A stretch of DNA of 64,000 nt, taken from positions 744,001-808,000 of the forward strand of contig JAADJZ010000017.1 in NCBI GenBank assembly GCA_011032825.1. Reading direction: 5' to 3'. Origin of the DNA: Massariosphaeria phaeospora (lineage: Eukaryota > Ascomycota > Dothideomycetes > Pleosporales). How positions within the stretch are numbered: the first letter of the stretch is position 1; the number at the start of each line of letters is the position of its first letter. The position numbers and the translations under genes were made by a program. A model generated the notes under the pieces. The model did not search any database and was not told the origin of the DNA. It saw only the letters and a list, made by a program, of their open reading frames with translations. Positions 44,755 through 54,957 of this stretch are shown piece by piece.

Positions 44755-45673
44755 TCACTCGCAGCCAGTACCTGGAGACTGATTTGGACAAGGTCGAGTC
44801 TTTGTTCCCTTCATGGGCATCCCGAACTCGTCAAACTCATCCGGTAATTCTTCCGCATACTGAACGTGGCGGTCCCATTCCTCGGCCTTGGTAAACGGAC
44901 TCCTCAACCAAGCGTGAAGCTCATGCAACAGCAGCTGCGCATTCTCCCGTCCCAGAAACTCGGAGAGCAGGTCCTCAGCATGGCCATCGCTTGCTTTGAC
45001 ATGCACCTTCTTGAGGATCGCGATGATGTATGTGAGCAGAAATTCGGCATTGCTACTCGTTGTCGCATCGCTGGATGGAGCATCTTGTGGACCCGTGTGG
45101 AGAAACGTGAAGACTCGTAGCTCTCGCCGGATCCACGTTCGAGCCTTCGACTGAAGGTCTGGGGATGTGGCGATCGTCTCGGGACTCACTTCCTGGTACC
45201 CGGAGACTCGGTTGCTGCCGACATGGAGGGAGTATAGCTTGTGGCGATAAACATGCCTGCGACGACAGAGTGGGATGTCCGGACGGGGAGGTGAGTAAGA
45301 GCGGCGGCGGGCTCGCGGTCTCCCCGGCAGATCAAAGCGGTGCCGGTAGGGCGCTGCTCCGCTGGTGTTAGACGACGCAGAGTGGGGTGGATGAGTGGGG
45401 AGGACAGTGTAGCTTTTATAGTCGGTGGGCGAGTGCCAGTCGTACTGCACTGCCTTCACTTCAGTTTTACCTTGAAAGTAAGTCAGTAATGCAGAGTGAG
45501 AGCAGAGGGGCCGTTGACGTACACAGCGGGCACGTAGACCGCTCCTGCAGCCAGCTCACGAGACACAGGAAATCGAAAGTGTAGTGGTTGCATGGCGCCG
45601 TAATCGCCCTCTCAGTAATCTCCGCGAGGCAGATGACGCAGGCGTCTTGCGGGTCGTCATGGGCTGTATCCAT
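44755..45673 (-). CDS. TOPORS-like RING-finger E3 ubiquitin ligase
   Basis: Predicted 288 aa: exons 45673..45523 and 45470..44755. The RING is at residues 12-52: DACVICLAEITERAITAPCN, HYTFDFLCLVSWLQERSTCP, LCKTEVKAVQYDW; the intron interrupts the last zinc-ligand Cys codon. The region after the RING (RRRHVYRHKLYSLHVGSNRV, SKARTWIRRELRVFTFL, AEDLLSEFLGRENAQLLLHE) matches the layout of TOPORS/ICP0-like fungal RING proteins. It probably ubiquitinates nuclear targets; substrates are unknown. It is divergent from the SAK gene, with about 250 bp between starts. Confidence 0.82.
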
Positions 45674-45921
45674 GCGATGGTGTCGGAGCGAGCCCCAGGT
45701 GCGACGAGAATCATGCCATCGGAAGTGGTGCGGCGACCTCGCGGGCGGGAAGCTCGGGTGACATGCACGGACCAGCAGTTCGCCAAAGCGGCTTCCCCAA
45801 GCCCAGCGCGCCTTGAGATTCCCAGTGCACTCCCCATCACCGTCACCACCGACCCAACCGCCCTTCCGCCGCCTGCGCCAATGACTGGAGTTCTCTTTTA
45901 GCTATTCGTCCTGTCGTGTGG

Positions 45922-47690
45922 ATGCGTGTAGCGACCAAGCAGCTCTATTCGCGACGCGCTCGCCTGCTACTCTCAGCTATGCTCGCGACGCCAACCAGGT
46001 CGGCTGGAAAGCCAGCCTCCCACACTGTGACCGCCCTCAAGAGATGGTCGTGCGATGACCGGGACCTGCCAGCAGTATCTGAAATCAAGGCCATCCATGT
46101 CTACGACTTCGACAATACCTGTATGTCTGGCCGCGGTCCTTGAAACGCGATTGCTAAGAATTTTTCAGTATTCGCGAGCCCCCTCCCCAACAAGCAGATA
46201 TGGAACAGCCCGACCATCGGCCAGCTCGCGTCGCCCGACGTCTTCGTGAACGGCGGCTGGTGGCACGACTCGAGAATTCTCGCAGCCACGGGAGAAGGTG
46301 CCGACAAGGAAGAGGCGCGCGGATGGAAGGGCTGGTGGAACGAGCACATTGTCACGCTCGTTGAGCTTACGATGCAGCAAAAGGACGCGCTCAACGTTCT
46401 GCTCACCGGCCGATCTGAGCACGGCTTCGCCGATCTCGTCAAGCGCATTGCCCGCAGCAGGAAGCTGGAGTTTGACATGGTGTGTCTCAAGCCAGCGGTT
46501 GGTCCAGCTGGCCAGAGATTCTCAACCACTATGCGGTTCAAGCAGGATCTTCTCAGAGATATTGTCCACACCTACAAGGATGCAGACAACATACGCATCT
46601 ACGAGGACCGAGTCAATCAGTATGTCCGCGCTTCATGGCGCATTCATAGTTACTGACCCAACGCAGCACAAGAGGCTTCCGGGAGTTCTTCTTCCAGTTC
46701 AACAAGGACCTAATGTCTGGTCAATCTTCATTCTCGAGAAAGCCAATCACTGCAGAGGTCGTCCAGGTCGCGGAGAACGCCACGCAGCTTGATCCAGTCA
46801 CTGAAGTTGCAGAGATCCAGCGCATGATAAACTCGCACAACGCCCTGGTAAAAGCCGGCAACACCGCTCCAAGGGCAATGCCATTGCAGATCAAGAAAAC
46901 TGTCTTCTACACTGGATATATGATACCCACGTCCATGACTGACAAACTGGTTTCACTCGTGAAGCTGCCTCCAGGCACACCCGAGGGCGAGATTCGATAC
47001 CTTGCTAACAGCATTCTCATCACGCCAAAACCATGTCCGAAGAGCATCCTCGACAAGGTAGGCGGCATAGGGCACAAGGTGCAGTGGCGAGTAACAGGCG
47101 TCTCCTGCTTTGAGAATAAGCTCTGGGCGGCACGAGTTGAGCCTGTCCCGAAACACACGCAAATCTACTCGGAGAACCCCATCCCAGCCGTAGTGCTAGC
47201 TGTCCGTAGAGGCGGCAGGCCTGCTGATGCGGTTCGCATCACTAACTGGCAGCCAGTGTCGGATGACCAGTCTTACATATTTGATAGCATCGTGGGCGAG
47301 AAGGCCGTGTTGCGAATCGAAGAGGAGCAGTCAACCGATAGCCGATGGCAGGGCTTCAACCCCAACCGAGCTCCCCAGAGGCGGCCCCGGGATGACGCAG
47401 ATGGTGATGGCCATCAACCTCGAGACTTCCGCCCTCATCAGCAACGGGGTCACGATGATCGGCGCCCTCAGGGATCATCAAACTACCGTGGTGGTAATCG
47501 GGAGCGTGGTCGCGGCAACCATAGGGTCCCCCCGTTCGGAAACAGAGGTGGAAGAGGTGGTCACCGCGGAGATCGAGGTGGAGGCCGAGGTCGCGGCCGC
47601 GGTGGTCAGTCGCAGTACAGGAGTCTCGATGATGTGAGCGACAGGAGCTATGGCCAGCCGAACTACGACGATCCCGACAGATTCTACTAG
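45922..47690 (+). CDS. Swiss-Army-Knife RNA-repair-like HAD protein
   Basis: Predicted 557 aa: exons 45922..46120, 46169..46619 and 46667..47690. A second in-frame ATG at 45979 would give 538 aa; the extra N terminus (MRVATKQLYSRRARLLLSAM) is basic and could target mitochondria. The HAD core is unmistakable: IKAIHVYDFDNTLFASPLPN (nucleophile Asp, split by intron 1), VLLTGRSEHGF and RIYEDR. A C-terminal extension (KKTVFYTGYMIPTSMTDKLV, GHKVQWRVTGVSCFENKLWA) is followed by an RNA-binding-like RGG tail. Family members are proposed to act in RNA repair; none of this is shown here. An alternative donor at 47634 can replace the last 19 residues, with a stop at 47819. Confidence 0.85.
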
Positions 47691-48689
47691 AAGCAGTTTC
47701 GGTAGGACCAGTACTGTGTCAGGATTCAGGAGTTTGATCCGGACTGGAAAAAGTATTATCCCGAACATGACCTGGACTACCTAGAGGAAGACCAGATCGA
47801 TCTTGCCGGATTCTACTAGGCCATCACTAATTGTTATACTGTACCAAGATGCTGCATGTCTATGGCGTTATGGACGGCAGCGAGACTTACGGTTATACCA
47901 GTGTTGCACTGGACTTGACCTACCCTAATCAAGTACCGGTAGGCTCGACGGCGTCTAAACTTGTATTTGATTGCTGTAGCTTTAGTTGTCTATATGGCCT
48001 CCACACCACTGGTTGCATTGCTCCAGAGGGAGTATCTCACGGCATGGGATCTGGACTCGTAGTTTGTTACTTTCCAAATGAGATACCCAACTTACTTGAA
48101 GCAACGGCTACCACTCATCTTGACACATGGTAGTATGCACTTGATTCCCATGCCCTGGGTCTTCCAGTGGTTGTCGCTGTCTTCTGTTCGCCGTCTCGGG
48201 GAGAGCGAGGCTAACACGAAACAGGGGATCAAAACGGCACCTACCATAAGGGGCTAGACGCTGATCCCCATGGATGCAGGGACCAGCTCTTGGATCAGAT
48301 GGATCAAGTCTTGATCACACGTCACAAGTGCCTGGATGCTCCGCCATGCTGTCGCTGCTCGCATCTGACTGGTTTCCTGCACCCGTCCAGGCAGCGATCC
48401 TTATCACGTCTAACACCTTGCGCGGCATGACCTGGCCAGGCACGAGTGCGGCTGCTGCGCCTTGAGTGGCTGCGCTCTTTGTACCTTTATTATCGAGCTT
48501 CCCTCTTCATCTTTGCCCGTACCTCCAACTTTATCCCTAGCTACGACGGTGCATACCCTATCGGCGAATCAAGAAAGAGATCGGGACATTCTACGGCTTC
48601 AAAGGACCGCTCCGGGAGAGGATCGCCCCGTAAAGCTTGATAACCTTGGGCGCTACGGAGTACAGTTGCAGTCTGCGTTATCTATCACT
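47691..48689. other. Intergenic, with a possible alternative last exon of the SAK gene
   Basis: 47706..47819 is open in the SAK frame and protein-like (EFDPDWKKYYPEHDLDYLEE); see the finding. The remainder to 48689 is the RNase T2 promoter/leader. No other gene seen. Confidence 0.45.
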
Positions 48690-50145
48690 ATGGCCGTATT
48701 GGGTTCTTGGATACAGAGCGCAAGGGAGAGAGTACAAAATGCGGCGTCTGCGTGGTTGGATTTCTCATCACCACCTTCCTCAGAAACCATGGCTTCCTCG
48801 GTACCATCGATAAGAACGCTCTCGAAGTTCGCGTTTGGCGGTGCACAGGTGTTGCTTGGTGGGGGCCAAGCAGTTCGTGGAGGACCCAGCCAGACGTGTC
48901 CGAGTCCGCAGTTGAGCTGTCATAATACTACCGTCGTGGAGAACTTGTGCTGCTTCAATGCGCCAGGTGGACAGCTGCTGCAGACGCAGTTCTGGGACGC
49001 TGAGCCGGCTACTGGGCCAGATGACAGCTGGACGGTCCATGGACTGTGGTGAGTTATCCTCTTCCCTTGCAAAATGGTTACACAACAGCTAATCCAAATG
49101 TATAGGCCGGACCGCTGCGATGGCACCTACGATGCGAACTGCGATTCTTCCCGCGTCTATCGGAACATCACCGGAATCATTCAAAACTTCGGCAAGACGG
49201 ATCTGCTAGATTACATGTCAAAGTACTGGAAAGACTACAAGGGCGATGACGAGACGTTCTGGCAGCATGAGTGGAGCAAACACGGAACATGCATTTCGAC
49301 GCTGGAACCCGAATGTTACGACGATCACAAGCAAACGGAAGAAGTCGTGGACTACTTCCAGAAAGCCGTAGACTTGTTCAAGACGTTGCCGTCGTATGAG
49401 GTTAGTTAAAATACACCTGGCTCTGTGTCGGAGTGATAAGAGCCGTGCTAACAATACGCAGTGGCTCTCCGCAGCAGGCATCACCCCTTCAACCTCCAAA
49501 ACCTACACCTTCCAAGCCATCCAAGACGCGCTCGCCGCGAAGCGCCCTGGTGTCACTGTGACCCTAGGTTGCAAATCGGGCCGCTTCAACGAGATATGGT
49601 ACCACTACGACGTGCGCGGCTCGGTTCAACTTGGCGAGTTCGTGCCTGCCAACCCCGACGGCACGAAATCGACCTGTCCACAGACGGGAATCCAATACTT
49701 GCCCAAGAACGGCGGAGGAGGCGACGACCCTGCGCCTACCGCCACGACTACTATAGTCGTGCCGACGAGCACAAGCGCACCCGGAGAGCCATTCACCGGG
49801 AAAGGGTTCCTCAACGTCGAGGTTGATGGACAGAACAAGGGATGCATTATTTCCAAGGGCACGTGGTATACCTCGGGTACCTGCGCGACAATCTCCGCTG
49901 CCGAAGCCGGTTCGGGCTTTACGCTTTCGTCGTCCAAGGGCAACTGTGGAGTCGTCTCCGGTGCCTTGACCTGTGGAGGCAGTGTCAGCAACCCGACGGG
50001 CTTCACCGCTGTCGAGGGCAAGTTGGCGGCGGGCGGTAATGCAGCTTGGAGTGCCGATAAGGATGCCAAGGGTAGCACGCAGGAAACTGTTTATGCGGGC
50101 GCGGACCATTCGAGTAAAGTCAGTATCGTGTGGCAAGGTGTTTAG
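48690..50145 (+). CDS. RNY1: Secreted RNase T2 with C-terminal extension
   Basis: Predicted 445 aa: exons 48690..49048, 49106..49400 and 49462..50145. RNase T2 enzymes are acid endoribonucleases of the secretory/vacuolar route. Both active-site blocks are present: CAS I SWTVHGLWPD (its Trp codon split by intron 1) and CAS II FWQHEWSKHGTC. Multiple Cys are placed as in the family (CHNTTVVENLCCF, CDGTYDANCD). A Gly/Thr/Pro linker then leads to a C-terminal domain at about 330-445 (GFLNVEVDGQNKGCIISKGT, CGVVSGALTCG), as in fungal RNY1. A second in-frame ATG at 48789 begins a stretch more like a signal peptide (SKFAFGGAQVLLGGGQAV), so translation may start there. Confidence 0.88.
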
Positions 50146-51198
50146 ATTTAGACGTGGATCTCGCTTTCTGGATACTATGTAGACCTACAGAAATGGAATC
50201 TCCAGAATCAAAGAGATAGATCTGCGCGCCTCCAAGAGGATTATCTAACGCAGCAATATAATTATATGAAGCTACAATCCTCTATACAGCGTTTACCTGA
50301 TGTTGCAATTTATAATATAAAACCTAAGTTGCAGAGTGTTTAGCCTTGGTTCTGGAGATCTGGTTTCCGCAAGAGGTAGAATCGAAGTTTGGATGTGCAG
50401 ATATACGTCGTCCACTAAGAGCCGTGATAATCACGAAATTGTATGAGAGTATGTGTCCCGCGGGCCGCAGGAAACCGTGTCTTGTACGAGAGGAGACTAC
50501 AGCATGACTCCGCAGCATCTGCAAACCAAGGTTTTTTTTTCCTGCGAACCATGATGTTGCATTCGTCGTGGCGGGCAGTCGCCCATTAACGACGAGTTAA
50601 AATGGGTTGATATGCGATAATTATTAATCGGGAGGCCAGCCACCACCCATCCAGCCTACGCTGAATGCTAATGGAACGCGTCCATGGGCGGCTCGCGAAA
50701 ACTTTTTCTTCTAGACAGGTATATAAGCCCTGTTTCCTCTTCCCTTTTTCCTCTTTTCTCTTCACTCACTACGGCTTTTATGGGCTTTGGGTACGAAAAT
50801 GTTAAGGGGGTTTGTGATGAGAGGAGAAAGAAAAGAAAAGAAAACCGCGGACAGACTGCTGGATGCGGAGAAAGAAAAGAGTTTGCCGCTTGCTGCATGG
50901 GCGTGCGGGTTGGAGCTCGTGGTGCAGGACGACAAGTCAAAAAGATCGAGGGCATTCTGTCATGAGCGACGAGAAGGATTTGGAAAACCCCGACGAAGCC
51001 TTTCGATGGAGAAAGTCCTGGAGAGAAACTACACATGGATTGCATGAGCTAGAACGGAAAGATATGTCCTCGAGGATGCTATGGTCTGGATAAGGACGGA
51101 CAAAAAGCTAGTTCAAGATAATCCATAGCCTGAGGATGTGTTCGCACCTTGTGTTATGGACGATTGCCTTGAGCCGGGAATTGGAGCGCGCGGATCTG
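50146..51198. other. Gene-free stretch, first TATA/CT module
   Basis: No recognisable gene. GTATATAA at 50719..50726 is followed by a CT-rich tract (50730..50768) and an ATG at 50778 that opens 62 basic, Arg/Lys/Cys-containing codons (GFGYENVKGVCDERRKKRKE). Two more frames overlap it. It may be a small gene or chance. Confidence 0.35.
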
Positions 51199-51870
51199 GT
51201 CGGCTACTTCATCTTTCCATGTCTGTCCGTTCTGTTCTCCTCCCACAGGATCTGGCGATCGACATCAAAATATCCAGATCAAAGGATTCATGTCTGTGGG
51301 TTTTGTGAAAAATCTCCAGGGTACTTAACATGCTGTCGCTTTCTCCGCGGGAATAAAAAGGTCCGGCTACTTCATCTTTCCAGAACTCTGCCTGTTCGTC
51401 CCCTGTTCTCCTTTCCCGTGGACTTATTAACGGATACGATCATGCTAAATCTCCTCAATAAAGACCCAATGGTTGTGGTTCCTGCGGAAAGTTTGTCGAG
51501 CTTGCCAACATGCGGTCGCTTTCTCCATGGAAACAAAAATCGTCCGGCTACTTCATCTTTCCATGTCTCTGCCGGTTCGTCTCTTGTTCTCCTAAATACC
51601 TCGATGGTGACGCAATGGCTGTGGTTTCTGCGGAAAGTTTGTCGAGCTTGCCAACATACGGTCGCTTTCTCCATGGAAACAAAAACGCCCGGGCCGGCTA
51701 CTTCATCCTTCCATGTCTCTGCCTGTTCGCCTCTTGTTCTCCTCCTACGTGGACTTGGCGACGTATACGAAAACCTATCAACGAAGATCCAATGGCTGTG
51801 GTTTCTGCGGAAAGTTCGTCGAGCATGCCAGTATGTGCTTGTTTTCTCCACGGGAAAGATGTATAATCTA
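51199..51870. repeat. Tandem repeat, four units of about 150-180 bp
   Basis: Units begin at about 51199, 51361, 51541 and 51694. Each starts close to GGCTACTTCATCTTTCCA and ends close to GGTCGCTTTCTCCATGGAAA. Units 2-4 also share TGCGGAAAGTTTGTCGAGC. The array is open in a plus-strand frame (51136..51888) and a minus-strand frame (51372..51851), because the repeats lack stops in both. A weaker fifth match lies near 53480. Confidence 0.85.
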
Positions 51871-52260
51871 GAAACGCACTATGGATAATGGAATAGAGTG
51901 AGAAGGACTGTGGCGTAAATGCAAATTCAATTTCGACCATGGAGTGCTGGGTGCTGGGTGCGGTGCCGGAAATAAAAGAGACGACAACAGAACAAATGTT
52001 TGGCGGTTTGGAGATTGAAAGAAGTATTAAAAGTATTCTATGGTGGCCCTCTACGGGAAATATGTAAAATCTGGAAATGCACTACGGCGTGGTATGGAAT
52101 GAGAAGGACTGCGGCGGAAATTCAAATTCAAATCTTGTTCTAATCATGCGGTGTTGGGTGCGGTGCCGGAACTGAAAGAGACGGCAACAAACCGCATGTT
52201 TGGCGGTTTGGACGATCGAAAGAAGGCTTCGAAAGTTTTCTATGGTGGTGACTCGGCAGA
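51859..52260. repeat. Tandem duplication, two units of about 200 bp
   Basis: Unit 1 is about 51859..52058 and unit 2 about 52060..52260. Shared landmarks in order: GTATAATCTAGAAACGCACT-like start, GAATGAGAAGGACTG, GTGCTGGGTGCGGTGCCGGA-like, ATGTTTGGCGGTTTGGA, and TCTATGGTGG. They differ by point changes and short indels. Confidence 0.85.
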
Positions 52261-53977
52261 GATTTCCAGTCGGCATGTGGGGATCCGATGGATTGGGCTA
52301 GGTGGGCATATGAACCCGTCCTCGTCCTCATCTCCTCCTCGATTAAAAGAACATTCGCACGGATTCATGTGGAAACTCGCAGAAGAAGTAATATCATACA
52401 CGACTTATGGTCTTGCTTGCCGCAACAAATGGTGGAATGATCCTTGTTATGACACTCCGGAAGATCGAAACTTCAAGGAGGTTGAAACATGGCGCTGTGT
52501 TGTGCTCTGCCTAGACCGAAATACCTCTTGGCTCGTCGCCATGAGAGACGTGTCGAAATCACTTGACTCGGACCGCATGGAGAAAGCTGGGAACGAGATC
52601 TATAAAACAAAATGTCTCCGATAATGACTTCGGCACGGTTTCGATCAAAATCACGCACGGTTCCGGTATGAAGCTATGGCCCGGACGACCGTGGAGTATA
52701 TAATTCCACTGGCTTCTCGTTCCTTTTCTCCTCACAAGAACTCGGTTGTGCTAAGTGCGATGAAAAAAGAATATCAAAAGTACCCCATGGAGTTTTGGGG
52801 GACCAACAGTTATTTGATTGTTTCGACGCGAGCTTCTAAAAATTACCTAGAGACGGCCTCCATGGAAGTCCAGGCAATAAAAAGTGATTGGGCTTGCAAA
52901 TGGAGTGTGGTCTGGAGTGGACAAACTGTACGCAGTGTTTCGCATGGGGGACTTGTGGAAATCATGAAGAATGCGGCACATGGGGACTGGAAGGGTACTG
53001 GGAAAATACATACTCACACACGCCATATGCGGACACAAAAACCAGGATGTCCTTGACTATGGTGTTGCTGGGATTGTGGAGGGAATATAACACCCTCCCT
53101 TCTGCTCTTACCCTTTTCCTACACTCACCCGCCTGTGCTGGACTTGGAAAAATCCTAGACGCTACACAATATGGAGCGGACTGGACTGGACTTTAAAAGC
53201 CGAAAGGCTACCACGCATGTCTTTGTTCGGAGGAAGCAACAAATCCACACCAAGTCTGAATTATGTGTCCTTCGGTGTACTGAAACAACACATTGCTGGC
53301 GAGAAAGAGAAAGACTGTCCTGACATGAAGCAGCGAATTGCTGGGAATTGACAATGATGGAAAAGCGAAAAGATGAAAGACTGTGACTATGGCGCTGGAC
53401 CCTTTGGGATACACGAGGCACTTAGTCCACAAATTCTGTCTGGATTCAACAAAAACTACCGAAAAACCGCCATGGACCACGAACTCGCCGGAGATGTCTT
53501 CCATGTTTCCGCCTGGAGCAACCAAAACCGGACAGTTATGGCACTTATGGTAGCAGCACTCGCTGAAAAGAACCCAGAAGACAAGTGATGAGCTTTTCTG
53601 TTCCGGTACGAAAGACTTCGCAGTTCAGCACTATGAGGGAGGGAAAGAAACATCATCATTGAAGGCACTATGTGAGCAGCTGGAAGGGGCGGAAAAATAT
53701 AAACAACAGGCGACACTACCACAATCTTCCGAGCCAGACTACATGTTGCGAGTCCGGGTCCACCAAATTCATGAACAGTCCAATGAGCTGGAACTGGATA
53801 GACGGGATCTTCACACCCTCGCGACCTCTCCGTTTCCTCTACCATTCCACTATCATCGCTGTCCGCAATTCATGACGAGCCGTATGCCATGCAATAGCCC
53901 CGCCCAAACATTTCTGGACACCGTGGTATGTCTGCGTCTGAAAACCGACGAAACACCCTGCAATTGAAGCAGCACTC
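52261..53977. other. Gene-poor stretch with two further TATA/CT modules
   Basis: GTATATAA (52695..52702) is followed by CT-rich sequence and an ATG at 52760 opening 98 codons (MKKEYQKYPMEFWGTNSYLI). GAATATAACA (about 53083) is followed by CT-rich sequence and an ATG at 53171 opening 44 basic codons (MERTGLDFKSRKATTHVFVR). Other frames, for example 52151..52624 and 53373..53588, are open but unrecognised. No domain seen; coding status unknown. Confidence 0.35.
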
Positions 53978-54200
53978 ACAACCCCCTCACAACCAATTCC
54001 ATGAGCCTGTCCCTCCCGGATCCAGAAACTGGAATTGGGCAAACAACATGTGGAACGATTGAAAAGATTTCTACGGTGATTTGATATCAAAAAAACCACT
54101 CACACCCCCATTCCACGAGCCTATCCCCCCCGATCCAAAAAAGTCATTGGCCAACCAACATTTGGACCAACCAAAAAGATCTCAACAGCCACTTCATGTG
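53978..54200. repeat. Tandem duplication, two units of about 100 bp
   Basis: Unit 1 starts near 53978 and unit 2 near 54097. Shared landmarks: ACTCACAACCCC-like start, CCATTCCACGAGCCT, CCCCCCGATCC, then CAACATNTGGA and AAAAGATYTC. Confidence 0.75.
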
Positions 54201-54957
54201 TTCACGCTTTGGGCACAAACGCGCTCATGTACCCCGTCATGTGAGAACAAGAGAGAGCTGGCTATTCGTCCAAAAGACACACACGCACTCCGGAACAACG
54301 AACTCCCCGCATCTACCCACCAAAAGCCTCCGAACCTCTACTCCTCCGCAGGTCCGCAGGTCAGCAGGTCACTTAGTTCATTACGGGACGGAACGGAACG
54401 GGGCTGAGCCTGGCAGACCAGAGGTACCAAACCCAACCCCTTCCATCAACTACGCTCGACATTTCGTGGCGCGGTACGGCATACGAAAGGCAACACTGTG
54501 CTTTTGGATGGTGGGCGGCCGGCGTAGGCTTTTCAATTACGGAGCCCTTCTCGCCAGCCATGCCAGCTCGCCCGTAATATAACGCTCCTCTCGCCCGATC
54601 CGGCAAGCCGCAAATGAGAGGGCAGAGCTTGTACACGTATTTAGCATTCTTCCATAAAAACATCCAATAAGTTAAATTCGCACCAGCAAGCTCACTCGCT
54701 CGTAAAAGGCCCAAGCTAAGCACTACCTATGCCGTAGATAATCTCCTGAACGACAGCAGCGAAGAAGTCTCGATCAATCCAGCTCCAGCTCAGCTCAGCT
54801 CCCAATCCCCTCAACCCAATCCGCTCTCTGCTCTCTTTCTCCAGATGGCAAAACCACTAAGTAGGCTCGTTCTACATATATATACATAGCATCACTGTGA
54901 TGGCAGGTGTCTTGTCTTGTCTTTCTCCCGTTAAGTTAACCTGATGATAGCATTTCA
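54201..54957. other. Intergenic, 3' of the prenylcysteine oxidase gene
   Basis: No gene seen. Contains GTCCGCAGGTCAGCAGGTCA-like short repeats near 54352 and AGCTCAGCTC repeats near 54782. Confidence 0.5.

Noticed and set aside
51199..51870. CRISPR-like array
   Set aside because: Units are 150-180 bp, imperfect and without uniform short repeats and unique spacers; the organism is eukaryotic.
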